A stretch of 55,599 bases of DNA. Source: Paenibacillus cellulosilyticus (GTDB lineage Bacteria; Bacillota; Bacilli; Paenibacillales; Paenibacillaceae). Position 1 is the stretch's first letter. Each line of letters starts with the position of its first letter. The stretch lies in assembly GCF_003182255.1 (NCBI RefSeq), contig NZ_QGTQ01000039.1:1-55599 (forward strand), given 5' to 3'. Position numbers and translations under genes: made by a program. Of this stretch, positions 25,767 through 33,775 are shown one piece after another. Below the pieces are notes generated by a model, which worked only from the letters and a program-made list of their open reading frames with translations, was not told the DNA's origin and did not search any database.

Positions 25767-26300
25767 ATGAAAAGAATAGCGATCGATATGGATGAAGTAA
25801 TGGCTGACTTCTCATCAAAACATTTGAGCCAATTCAATGCTAAGTTTCAGGATTCATTAACGCTGGAAGACCTTCAAGGTACGCGCCTTCGGCATTTGCG
25901 GCCGCATCTGGCTGATGAGATTACTGCAATTATCGATGAGGTTAATTTCTTCCGCGATTTGAACGTTGTAGAAGGCTGCCAAGAAGTGATCCGCGAGCTG
26001 AGCAGCAATTATGAGATCTATATTGCAACAGCCGCAATGGAGCATCCGTCCTCTTTACAAGGGAAATATGAATGGCTGTGCGAGCACTTCTCCTTCATCT
26101 CGCCGATGAATTATGTGTTCTGCGGAGATAAGAGCATCATTAACGCGGATTATTTGATTGATGACAACGTTAGAAACTTCAAAGGATTTCGAGGTCAAGG
26201 ACTCCTGTTCACCGCGCCTCATAACCGAGACGAGACAGGCTACGTAAGGGTTAACAGCTGGGCGGAAGTATTGGAATATTTCCGGAGTCAGAGCCATTAA
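25767..26300 (+). CDS. 5'(3')-deoxyribonucleotidase-like HAD phosphatase (NT5C type)
   Basis: 177 residues. It begins RIAIDMDEVMADF, the NT5C/YorS-type HAD motif I with DMDEV instead of DxDGT; IYIATAAMEHPSS is motif II, CGDKSIINADYLIDD carries the Lys and the terminal Asp pair. Members dephosphorylate (deoxy)nucleoside monophosphates. GAGGTG lies before ATG. The gene sits between two identical tRNA-Leu genes. Confidence 0.88.
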   Translation: MKRIAIDMDEVMADFSSKHLSQFNAKFQDSLTLEDLQGTRLRHLRPHLADEITAIIDEVNFFRDLNVVEGCQEVIRELSSNYEIYIATAAMEHPSSLQGKYEWLCEHFSFISPMNYVFCGDKSIINADYLIDDNVRNFKGFRGQGLLFTAPHNRDETGYVRVNSWAEVLEYFRSQSH

Positions 26301-26325
26301 TGATAAGACCCTCGTTCACTAAGAC

Positions 26326-26397
26326 GTGCACCCCTTATAGTGGACATTGGAAAAACACCCTCGTGTTTATGCCGATGTAATACTATAGGGGGTGCAC
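26326..26397. repeat. 72-bp near-perfect hairpin, possible miniature transposon
   Basis: GTGCACCCCTTATAGT at the left end is the inverted complement, with one mismatch, of ACTATAGGGGGTGCAC at the right end. Inside, ACAT/ATGT and AAACAC-CCTC-GTGTTT continue the pairing, so almost the whole segment can fold on itself. There is no T run, so it is not a normal terminator. The ends resemble insertion-sequence termini, but no transposase is present. Confidence 0.6.
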
Positions 26398-26495
26398 TTC
26401 ATTGATGTGAGTGAAGGTGGGCTTATTATAATTTATGGATGGGTTGAGAAAGAGAAGACTCTCTGAAACGAGAATCGTTCATTAATGTGAAGCGC

Positions 26496-26758
26496 TAATG
26501 GTTGCGGGAGAGCTTAATTGACTCGCTATGCTCGGATTGCAGCTCTAACGGTTACAATGGAGATTAATAGCTTAATGTTGCTTCGAAAAGGGTGCCTTGA
26601 GCTACAATAGCCGCTGTAGCAACCGTTACACGTTCAAAGTCGCTTGTATTAACGAAATAGCCTTCATGACAACCGTTAGGCCACCATGCTCAAGGTTTGT
26701 GAAAATAGCTTCGCGGCCGCACTCAGCTCCGAGCCGACGCCGCGAGGCTGACGGTTGT
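26496..26758. repeat. Array of TAACGGTTG-type motifs with 50-bp spacing
   Basis: Core copies are TAATGGTTGC (26496), TAACGGTTAC (26546), the inverted GCAACCGTTA (26619) and ACAACCGTTA (26669), and TGACGGTTGT (26749). The first two and the next two are each exactly 50 bases apart. ATAGC-type words accompany them (26608, 26658, about 26705). The rest of 26400-26800 holds no supported gene. Confidence 0.6.
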
Positions 26759-26803
26759 AGCAGTGCCAATTTAGCTCTTTTTACACTTTACATGATTTAA
26801 TTT

Positions 26804-27076
26804 TTAATGAGTCCCCGCAGCAGGCTTGGTCCAATCCTCAAGCATTCGCAGAATACGAAAGGCATCCTCATTCGTTTCTCCGCAAGTGTATTCCTCAGCA
26901 GTGAAACCGCCGCATACAGCAGGGCGCTCGGGTTTGCCGAATAGTTTGCACTTGTTATCAGCCGTCAATTGTACACAAGGTACGCCAGCCGGCTTTCCTT
27001 CGGGCATTCCCGGGATAGGTGAGCTGATCGTAATGGCAATGCAGCAAGCAGCACATCCGACACGGCATTCCATCAT
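26804..27076 (-). CDS. YkgJ-family cysteine-cluster protein
   Basis: 90 residues with eight cysteines. ECRVGCAACCIA at the N-terminus, then PCVQL, KCKLF, AVCGGF and YTC reproduce the CxxxCxxCC...C...C...C...C pattern of the YkgJ zinc- or iron-binding family; PERPAVC is typical. The biochemical role is unknown. GGGAGG precedes the tandem ATGATG start; either codon could be used. Confidence 0.88.
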   Translation of the reverse strand: MMECRVGCAACCIAITISSPIPGMPEGKPAGVPCVQLTADNKCKLFGKPERPAVCGGFTAEEYTCGETNEDAFRILRMLEDWTKPAAGTH

Positions 27077-27095
27077 CGATTACCCTCCCACAGCA

Positions 27096-27126
27096 ATAAA
27101 AAAAGTTCCAGCTCATGCGCTGGAAC
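27096..27126 (-). terminator. Terminator of the second tRNA-Leu gene
   Basis: On the minus strand GTTCCAGC pairs with GCTGGAAC around a 6-base loop, followed by a run of T. Confidence 0.9.
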
Positions 27127-27136
27127 CTCTTATAGA

Positions 27137-27223
27137 TGGTGCGGTCAAGAGGACTTGAACCTCCACGGTTGTTACACCACTAGAACCTGAATCTAGCGCG
27201 TCTGCCAATTCCGCCATGACCGC
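27137..27223 (-). tRNA. tRNA-Leu (anticodon CAG), copy 2
   Basis: All 87 nt are identical to the copy at 25450-25536, including the encoded CCA. The flanking promoter and terminator differ in sequence, so each copy is an independent unit. Confidence 0.96.
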
Positions 27224-27244
27224 ACAAATGAACTAACGAATCTT

Positions 27245-27274
27245 AATATAGCATGTCCTTTAATTCGAAGTCAA
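27245..27274 (-). promoter_or_regulatory. Promoter of tRNA-Leu copy 2
   Basis: On the minus strand TTGACT (27274-27269) and TATATT (27250-27245) are 18 bases apart. Confidence 0.75.
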
Positions 27275-27412
27275 CGCGATTCGTGAAAGTTTAAATTTTC
27301 AGACAGAATGGCGATCTTGGCAGCAGGCTGTATTTACAGGGCAGCGGTTGTACATATTTCTCGTTCAAGGCACAAACAATGAACGTACTTTAATACAGAA
27401 GGCGGTGCCTGA

Positions 27413-28333
27413 TTGATGAAATATCGCAATCGAAGGTTGGATTTGCAAAATGGCGTATTCACTATGCTTCTTCGTCGTACACGTACGCGCCGAACGCTCC
27501 GAATTGCATTCGCAACGATCGGTACGTTCGTTCTGCTCGCGTTCGCGCCAGCGCCAAACCTTACGACCAGCACGACAACAGCGGCACAGATGCAGTCGAA
27601 TATCAGCACAGAAAAGCAGACGGAAGCGACAGCTGCTTCCAAACGGATTGCAATCGTCATCGATGATTTCGGCAATGGCATGACGGGTACAGCCGAAATG
27701 ATGAAGCTTCCTTTTCCATTCACCGTCGCGGTTATGCCTTTCATGCCGACGACAAAAGCAGATGCGGAGACTGCGCATAAGCTCGGACATGACGTTATCG
27801 TACACATGCCAATGGAGCCGAATCGCGGCAAGAAGGAGTGGCTGGGTCCTGGTGCGATTACGACGGATCTGACCGACGCTGAGATCCGGAAGCGGGTAGA
27901 GGCCGCAATCGACAATGTGCCATTCGCTGTCGGCATGAATAATCATATGGGTTCCAAAGTAACCGCCGACGAGCGTGTGATGCGAATTGTTCTGCAAGTG
28001 TGCAAGGAGCGAGGGTTATTTTTCCTCGATAGCCGTACGACATTCAAGACCGTTATACCGAAGGTTGCTGCTGAGCTTGAAGTGCCGCTTGTATCCAATG
28101 ACGTCTTTCTTGACGATGTCTACTCGGTCGCGCATATCTCGAAGCAAATCGGCATTCTGCGCAAACATCTGCAGGAGCATGAGAAGTGTATTGCGATCGG
28201 CCATGTAGGGCCGTCAGGCAAGAAGACAGCAGCTGTGCTGCTGTCCTCTACGCCATCACTCCGAGAGAATGCCGTCATCGTCAAGCTGTCCGAGCTTGTT
28301 CGGCGCACCAGCGATCAGCAAATACTGCCTTAA
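27413..28333 (+). CDS. Divergent polysaccharide deacetylase (DUF610/YibQ type)
   Basis: 306 residues. A basic N-terminus and hydrophobic helix (about 25-45 of this start; ATG 27467 is an alternative start) suggest export or membrane anchoring. The domain begins RIAIVIDDFGNGM, with FPFTVAVMPFMPTT, VIVHMPMEP, VGMNNHMGSKVT, FFLDSRTTFKT, VSNDVFLDD and AIGHVGPS in family order (PF04748). A NodB-like fold with the metal Asp and His kept; the substrate is unknown. Its 3' end overlaps the convergent amidase gene by 78 bases. Confidence 0.9.
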   Translation: MMKYRNRRLDLQNGVFTMLLRRTRTRRTLRIAFATIGTFVLLAFAPAPNLTTSTTTAAQMQSNISTEKQTEATAASKRIAIVIDDFGNGMTGTAEMMKLPFPFTVAVMPFMPTTKADAETAHKLGHDVIVHMPMEPNRGKKEWLGPGAITTDLTDAEIRKRVEAAIDNVPFAVGMNNHMGSKVTADERVMRIVLQVCKERGLFFLDSRTTFKTVIPKVAAELEVPLVSNDVFLDDVYSVAHISKQIGILRKHLQEHEKCIAIGHVGPSGKKTAAVLLSSTPSLRENAVIVKLSELVRRTSDQQILP

Positions 28334-29128
28334 TCCAGCAGCAATGGTCACTGCAAGCTTCGTCTGCGCATTCCGATTTGTCAGCATTGCACGGTCTGCT
28401 GGATTCGACAGGAAGCCCATCTCGACGATGACAGCAGGCTGACGAACGGATCGGAGCAAGTAATACGGCTGGCCTTCTCGCGGTATTGCATTCGTCTTCT
28501 GAAGTCGATTGAGCGCGTCTTGAATGCAGAAAGCAAGCAAGGCGCTCTCGCCGTTTCTTTGATGAAGAACAAGTGGGCCACGTTTGGAGCTTGACTTGGC
28601 CGCGTTCACGTGGAGGCTGACGAATAAGGTCGTATCGATCTCTTCCGTCAGCCCTTTGCGTTGTGACAGATCGCGGCGATGGCGCGAGCGCGTAACATGC
28701 CACCGATTATCTTCGCTGAGCGCATAATCTCCGGTTCGGTTCAATACGGCAGTAATCCCTTGGCTGCGAAGCAGTAAATACAGCTTCTGTGCAACGGCCA
28801 GGTTGATATGCTTCTCCAAAATGTCACCTGTGTTCGTACCGCCATCAATCCCGCCATGTCCAGCATCAATAAGCACGACAGCGGACGGAAGCGCACGTTT
28901 GTAGCGGGGAGGAGCGGCGGTATCCGCCTTGTCATGGGATTCTGCTTCCGCCTGCGTATTACGGATATGACGTTCTGACGTGTCATCGTTGTAGAGGATT
29001 CGATTCGCATCCGCTTCTACTGTGGGTGTACTGCTGACGAGCAGCCAACCGAGCACCGCGCACGATAAGTAGGCGGCGGCAATCCGCCGAATAGTCGGCT
29101 GTGGGATACGATGTCTAAAGTGTCTCAT
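28256..29128 (-). CDS. N-acetylmuramoyl-L-alanine amidase (Amidase_3, CwlD-like)
   Basis: About 290 residues. An N-terminal helix (AAAYLSCAVLGWLLV) is followed by an Amidase_3 domain: VVLIDAGHGGIDGGT (zinc His), EKHINLAVAQKL (zinc Glu), FVSLHVNAA (zinc His) and VIVEMGFLSNPAD (catalytic Glu). It cuts the sugar-peptide bond of peptidoglycan, and the CwlD-like layout fits spore cortex work. AGGAAGGAG stands 7 bases before ATG 29128. The C-terminal tail of about 26 residues overlaps the opposite-strand deacetylase gene. Confidence 0.92.
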   Translation of the reverse strand: MRHFRHRIPQPTIRRIAAAYLSCAVLGWLLVSSTPTVEADANRILYNDDTSERHIRNTQAEAESHDKADTAAPPRYKRALPSAVVLIDAGHGGIDGGTNTGDILEKHINLAVAQKLYLLLRSQGITAVLNRTGDYALSEDNRWHVTRSRHRRDLSQRKGLTEEIDTTLFVSLHVNAAKSSSKRGPLVLHQRNGESALLAFCIQDALNRLQKTNAIPREGQPYYLLRSVRQPAVIVEMGFLSNPADRAMLTNRNAQTKLAVTIAAGLRQYLLIAGAPNKLGQLDDDGILSE

Positions 29129-29277
29129 TAAGGTGCTCCTTCCTGCATGAACCATCATACTGTTATCGTGGCTCATCGACAGGAAAGTCATTCATGATTA
29201 TAGACGTGAGGAGCGGGGCACAATGATAATGTCAGCAAACGATTAGGTTGAATCAATATAAGGGAGAGGGAACGGAC

Positions 29278-29538
29278 ATGGCAGATAAACGCGATGATTT
29301 TTTCAAATTTGTTGGAAAGCAGCTCGTCACTCTAGTTGATCAGCCGGCAGAGGTAAGACAGCAGCGCCGTCAGCACCGCAAAGAAGCGAAGGCTGTTCGT
29401 GAATCGTGGGTAACCCGCTGGTTCGGGATTGCTCCGTTAACGATTATGTTCTGGGTGAACGGCTGGAAAAACCGGCAATCGGAGCAGAAACGACGTCATG
29501 GCGGACCTGGTCAATCCGAAGCGCATCCTCAACGGTAA
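29278..29538 (+). CDS. yqzE: YqzE-family small membrane protein
   Basis: 86 residues. DDFFKFVGKQLVTLVDQP, then a basic stretch of Arg/Lys/Gln, then WVTRWFGIAPLTIMFWVNGW with one short hydrophobic segment: this matches the YqzE family, which in Bacillus lies at the end of the comG region near yqhG. No function is known. GGGAGAGGGAAC lies upstream of ATG 29278. It is convergent with the secreted-protein gene, with 4 bases between the stops. Confidence 0.85.
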   Translation: MADKRDDFFKFVGKQLVTLVDQPAEVRQQRRQHRKEAKAVRESWVTRWFGIAPLTIMFWVNGWKNRQSEQKRRHGGPGQSEAHPQR

Positions 29539-29542
29539 TGGA

Positions 29543-30517
29543 TTAACGATAAAAGCTTCCAACCGGGGACAAATCAGACAAACCAATATAGCGATGCTCG
29601 CTATTCAGCCCGGTTCCTTCAGGATCGGGCTCTTCGAGCGCCAAATAAAGTGCGTTGTTCGACCATTGTTGATAGCCGACGACACCCCATACGAACGTAG
29701 CCGTGTGATCATACAATTCGGCAACGTACCGGATCGGAGTATCGGATTCCAGCGGCTTCGTTAGCTGTTCGGCATACTTCACCTTCATTGCCGCATTCGT
29801 CAGCCAAGGCAGCTCGGCATAGATGTCGAACGATGATCCATAATGATCGCGATAAACTTTGGAGCGGATGCCGGCTGACGAAGGGAACAGGGATGCAGCA
29901 GTTGCTGAAACGCTAGCAGTTGCTGCTTGCCAGGTCTTGTCTGTCGTAGGCAAAATATCACCAGTCGCAGCGTCTGCAAACCATACTTCATGGTCCGCCG
30001 TCACAACCCGCCATACGGCTAATACGCCGTTCTGATAAAGCTTTTCTGTGTTGAAGGAAGGCTCATTACTATTCGCACTTTCCTGCGTAATTACACCTTG
30101 CCGGACAAGCGACAGCTTCAGCGTCTCCATATCAAACAGCGGTCGTTTGCCGGCGCCGTATTCGCCGAGCATGAAGCCGCCGCTCTCCGTTGCATGCACG
30201 ATCATATAACCAACCTTATTGCCTCCAGCTGTTATCGACACGTACCAGGAGTGTGTTCCTGGACCAAGTGGCTCAACTGTGAAATCAGCGCCGGACCACG
30301 CGGCGAACGGCTGCTGCTTCGACAGCTCGTCCATCCACGTCTGAACCTGATCGGATAGTCGTTTCTTTTCCTCTGGAGTTTGAGGCTTGACCGGCTGCAA
30401 TGTCTGCACGGGAGAAGCCTGTTGGTCAGCCGAAGCGTTCGCAATGCCTGCAGCAGATTGCAGCAGGGCAGCACACGCCACGATCAGGAACAGCTTCTTC
30501 GTATGACGAAACCGCAT
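29543..30517 (-). CDS. Secreted protein of unknown function
   Basis: 324 residues with a clear signal peptide (FRHTKKLFLIVACAALLQSAAGIANA, cleavage about residue 28). Then a coil (TPEEKKRLSDQVQTWMDEL), a beta-rich region WYVSITAGGNKVGYMIVHATESGGFMLGEYG reminiscent of N-terminal domains of some C39-peptidase-like exported proteins, and an aromatic second half. No catalytic motif is recognised. GGCGGAG lies 7 bases before the ATG. Confidence 0.78.
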   Translation of the reverse strand: MRFRHTKKLFLIVACAALLQSAAGIANASADQQASPVQTLQPVKPQTPEEKKRLSDQVQTWMDELSKQQPFAAWSGADFTVEPLGPGTHSWYVSITAGGNKVGYMIVHATESGGFMLGEYGAGKRPLFDMETLKLSLVRQGVITQESANSNEPSFNTEKLYQNGVLAVWRVVTADHEVWFADAATGDILPTTDKTWQAATASVSATAASLFPSSAGIRSKVYRDHYGSSFDIYAELPWLTNAAMKVKYAEQLTKPLESDTPIRYVAELYDHTATFVWGVVGYQQWSNNALYLALEEPDPEGTGLNSEHRYIGLSDLSPVGSFYR

Positions 30518-30545
30518 AATATCTCCGCCTTTCGCTTCATATGAA

Positions 30546-30623
30546 GCCGCTTACGTTCCTCTTCATTGTAGTGGACAAGCTCCCGTAAACGCTGTTGGAA
30601 GCTGTCGTGCGAACGTAAGCGGC
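30546..30623. repeat. Perfect 13-bp inverted repeat
   Basis: GCCGCTTACGTTC (30546-30558) and GAACGTAAGCGGC (30611-30623) are exact inverted copies 52 bases apart, between the yqhG-like gene and the secreted-protein gene on the same strand. It could be a terminator-like hairpin for yqhG or an operator of the downstream gene; there is no T run. Confidence 0.55.
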
Positions 30624-30681
30624 ACTGGTTCTATTTTTGCCGGAAAGCTGCGAAACCCGTCATGCCTTTAGCGAATGAAGC

Positions 30682-31644
30682 TTAATCAATGCCAGCGAGA
30701 TGAAAAATGCCACAGTTGATGGCGGACGCTGTCACGCGCGGCTCGTACTGCCAACGAATTTCGGCTTGCCGTTTGTCATATTGCTCGGTAATTGCCGGCT
30801 TATTCTCCTCTAACGCAGAGGCGATGAGTGGTTCGTAGTAATTGCGGATGCGATCAAGCTCATCGTCCAGCCGTTCGCGGGCTTGTGCTGCCCAGCTGTA
30901 ATCCTGATTTTTCAGCTTCCGTTCGATGGTCTGCTCAATCGTCGAAAGTGCCTTGCCCAGCGATAACCCATTCTTCGTAATATGGATATTGGGTGGCAGC
31001 TTCGGTGTCATCTTAAGCTCGAGCAGCCGATCATGGAAACGTTCGACACACTGTCCAGAAGCAAGAGAGACGCCAAATGAATACAGCTCTTCGCGCTTGC
31101 GGTCGCAGGCGAACTCCACCTTCAGATTGACGCCTAGCCATGCTGTGTAGGGGGTCGAATCATAGGGCAGCAAATGCTTGCGTTCTGGTTCTTGAAACAG
31201 GTAGACGTAGCTGCCAGCAGCCTGACTTGCATCGAACAGCTGATCGAGCCGGCGCGAACCGAAATGCATCTCCTCCCGCGGCATCCGAATCGTATTGACC
31301 TCGCCGTGGACGAAGCCGAACGAGCGGGCAAGAGCGGCATCAGTTGCAGAAGCCAGGGGGGATTCTGGATTCGGCTTTGGTGGCTGCTCGGCTTGCTGCT
31401 GCGCAAGCGCTGCGGCTTCAGCAGCTTCGAATTTGGTGCGATCGGTCACAAGCAGCATGGACATCGTTTCTGGGTCGGCACCGGTACGATCGACGAAGCT
31501 CCAATAGTAGGGGCGATTCGTCAATGCGCGGTCTGCCGCTGGCGACAGCTTTACTTTGAAATGGGCAGGCGATTTCTCAAGGACGGTACAATCCATTGCA
31601 TCGAGAAACCGCTGGACATAGCGATGTACTTGGCGCTCGTTCAT
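30682..31644 (-). CDS. yqhG: YqhG family protein
   Basis: 320 residues, cytoplasmic. QVHRYVQRFLDAMDC at the N-terminus, SPAHFKVKLSPAADRALTNRPYYW, the middle block EVNTIRMPREEMHFGSRRLDQLF and the C-terminal coiled region (SALEENKPAITEQYDKRQAEIRWQYEPRV) are typical of YqhG. The function is unknown. It follows the SNF2 helicase gene with an ATGA overlap (31641-31644), the same pair as yqhH-yqhG in Bacillus subtilis, so the two proteins probably work together. Confidence 0.88.
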   Translation of the reverse strand: MNERQVHRYVQRFLDAMDCTVLEKSPAHFKVKLSPAADRALTNRPYYWSFVDRTGADPETMSMLLVTDRTKFEAAEAAALAQQQAEQPPKPNPESPLASATDAALARSFGFVHGEVNTIRMPREEMHFGSRRLDQLFDASQAAGSYVYLFQEPERKHLLPYDSTPYTAWLGVNLKVEFACDRKREELYSFGVSLASGQCVERFHDRLLELKMTPKLPPNIHITKNGLSLGKALSTIEQTIERKLKNQDYSWAAQARERLDDELDRIRNYYEPLIASALEENKPAITEQYDKRQAEIRWQYEPRVTASAINCGIFHLAGID

Positions 31645-33461
31645 GGGCTGGCCTCCATCGAAATCGACTGGCCGACAGCATCGAGGAGATTACCTATTGC
31701 ATCTTCCTCTTCAAGCTCAGGCTCGGACTGCACCTCGCTGCGAATGCGGCTGATCGAATCGCCGAGACCGCTTATCCTGCGCTGCAGATCGGTACCGTCG
31801 CCAGCCTCGGCAACCAGACGAGCAATTTGCTGTTCGATCGACAGCTCCTGCTTCTCGAACCGTTCAAGAATATGGTCCAGCTCGCCGATCACAAGCTCGA
31901 ATAGGTTGATTTTCTCATGAAGCAGGGAAACAATATGCTCCTCAATCGTACCGAGCGTGCACAGGTTATAAATGCGCACATCATGCTGCTGACCGAGTCG
32001 GTGAACACGACCGATCCGCTGTTCGACACGCATAGGGTTCCAAGGCAGATCGAAGTTGATCATATTGTGGCAGAACTGCAGGTTGATGCCCTCGCCTCCA
32101 GCTTCGGTTGCGATAAGCACCTGCGCACGGCCGCGGAACAGATCCATCATCCAATCCTTCTTGCCGCGATTCATACCGCCACGGTAAGGGACGGCGTGTA
32201 AGCCATTCGCACGGAAGTAATTGAGCAGGTATTCCTGCGTTGCCCGGTATTCCGTGAAGATGATGACTTTGTCATCGATCTCTCGAATAAGCTCCATCGC
32301 TTTCTCGGCTTTCGTATTCGAGGTGATCGCACGAATGTTCTCGACGAGCCCCCATATTTTGGCCCGCAGCGGAGAATCTTCGGCCGTCTTCTTGAACAAA
32401 TTAACGAGCGTCACGAAAACCGCGTCTCGGCTGGAGCAGACTTCCCGCTGCAGCGTAACGAGCGAGAGCATGCTGGCCATATCGGCGATTGTCTCGACGA
32501 CGCGTTCCTTCACGAAAGCGGTGACGCCGTCGTACAATGCCTTCTCTTCCGGAGACAGGGAGAGCGGAATGTTGCGAACGATTCGTTTCGTAAAATGGAT
32601 GCCGCCGTCGCCGCGGCGATTGCGGATCATGACCGCGGACAGTGCTTCTTGCAGTTGATCCTCATTCTTCGGCAGACGTTTGTCGACGACGAAATTCGCT
32701 GCGAACTCGCTCTGACCGCCGAGTTGGCCAGGCTTAAGCAATGTAATGAGGTTGTACAGCTCGTCTAAGTCGTTCTGAACGGGTGTTGCGGTGAGGAGCA
32801 GACAATATTTTTTACTCATCTGATTGACGAATTGGTAGTTGGTCGTCTTCTTGTTCTTGAGCTTATGGGCCTCGTCGATGATGAGCATGTCATAATCTTG
32901 GCTCAGCAGCTTCTCGCGATGCGGCTCGCGCTTGGCTGTGTCCATAGAGGCAACAACGACGTCATACTGCCAGGTATGCTCCTTCTTCTGCGCGACAGCG
33001 GAAATGCCGAACTTCTGGTTCAGCTCTCGAACCCATTGCAGCACGAGGGAAGCGGGAACGAGGATGAGCGCGCGCTTCACTAGACCGCGGACCATATATT
33101 CTTTGAGCACGAGCCCAGCTTCGATCGTCTTGCCCAAGCCGACCTCATCGGCTAGAATGGCGCGTCCGCCCATCTCATGCAGCACTTTGCTTGCGGTCGA
33201 GATTTGGTGAGGCATCGGTTCTAATGAAGGGAGGCAGCGCAGACATCGCAGCTCGTCAAAGCTGGTGACCTGCTTCGCTTGGTGCGCCTCTACTGCCAAT
33301 TGATAGAGCTGCCAGTCATCCCATGGGCCGTTACGGTTCAATCTGGCTTGCAGCTCGTCGAACCAGGACCGGTCAAATTGCCAGTCTACGAGAGGATGCA
33401 GCTTGCTTCTCGCGGCTGGTTCGGAGCGCGTCAGATTCGTCGGTTGGTTCGGTTGCAGCAT
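31641..33461 (-). CDS. yqhH: SNF2-family DEAD/DEAH helicase (YqhH-like)
   Basis: About 606 residues of a RapA/SNF2-type ATPase. Walker A ADEVGLGKTIEAGLVL, motif II IIDEAHKLKN, motif III LLLTATPVQN, then the second RecA lobe with VIIFTEYRATQEYL, ATEAGGEGINLQFCHNMINFD and QRIGRVHRLGQ. It should translocate on double-stranded DNA and may remodel protein-DNA or transcription complexes; the role in Bacillus is not settled. ATG 33461 has AGGAAGGAG 7 bases upstream on the minus strand. Confidence 0.92.
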   Translation of the reverse strand: MLQPNQPTNLTRSEPAARSKLHPLVDWQFDRSWFDELQARLNRNGPWDDWQLYQLAVEAHQAKQVTSFDELRCLRCLPSLEPMPHQISTASKVLHEMGGRAILADEVGLGKTIEAGLVLKEYMVRGLVKRALILVPASLVLQWVRELNQKFGISAVAQKKEHTWQYDVVVASMDTAKREPHREKLLSQDYDMLIIDEAHKLKNKKTTNYQFVNQMSKKYCLLLTATPVQNDLDELYNLITLLKPGQLGGQSEFAANFVVDKRLPKNEDQLQEALSAVMIRNRRGDGGIHFTKRIVRNIPLSLSPEEKALYDGVTAFVKERVVETIADMASMLSLVTLQREVCSSRDAVFVTLVNLFKKTAEDSPLRAKIWGLVENIRAITSNTKAEKAMELIREIDDKVIIFTEYRATQEYLLNYFRANGLHAVPYRGGMNRGKKDWMMDLFRGRAQVLIATEAGGEGINLQFCHNMINFDLPWNPMRVEQRIGRVHRLGQQHDVRIYNLCTLGTIEEHIVSLLHEKINLFELVIGELDHILERFEKQELSIEQQIARLVAEAGDGTDLQRRISGLGDSISRIRSEVQSEPELEEEDAIGNLLDAVGQSISMEASP

Positions 33462-33660
33462 AGATGAGCTCCTTCCTGCCACGTTGTGGATGTGTGATTG
33501 CTCTAGTATGGCCTTGCTTGAAGGAATTCATAAGAGGGTAAGAAGTCAAGGGTAGAGATGATGCGCAATATCGATATTGGACGAGCATGATGAAGCAAAT
33601 TGAAGAGTGATGGCGAATTGTTGGAAATAACCGTTATAATTGGCTTGTACGTGTCGGGTA

Positions 33661-33709
33661 TATCTATATTTAGTATAGTATAATGGTATTCGCACACAAT
33701 ATATGGTAT
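33661..33709 (+). promoter_or_regulatory. Two NrdR-box-like sites flanking the nrdJ -10 region
   Basis: ACACAATATATGGTAT (33694-33709) is close to the NrdR box ACACWATATATWGTGT. A weaker one, TATCTATATTTAGTAT (33661-33676), lies 33 bases upstream (start to start), about three helical turns, the usual paired arrangement. TATAAT at 33679-33684 lies between them. Repression of nrdJ by NrdR-dATP is inferred. Confidence 0.6.
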
Positions 33710-33775
33710 CGAACTCATACAATGTAGCTGATCATGCAGACAGAGGAACGACGAAATCGGGGAGGATGTCGGCGG

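Noticed and set aside
26496..26758. CRISPR array
   Set aside because: Only about 9-10 bases are shared per unit, orientation switches within the array, and no cas gene is near.
33483..33775. Cobalamin riboswitch before nrdJ
   Set aside because: No B12-box like GCCACTG and no large folded leader is visible; the region is AT-rich with NrdR-like sites.
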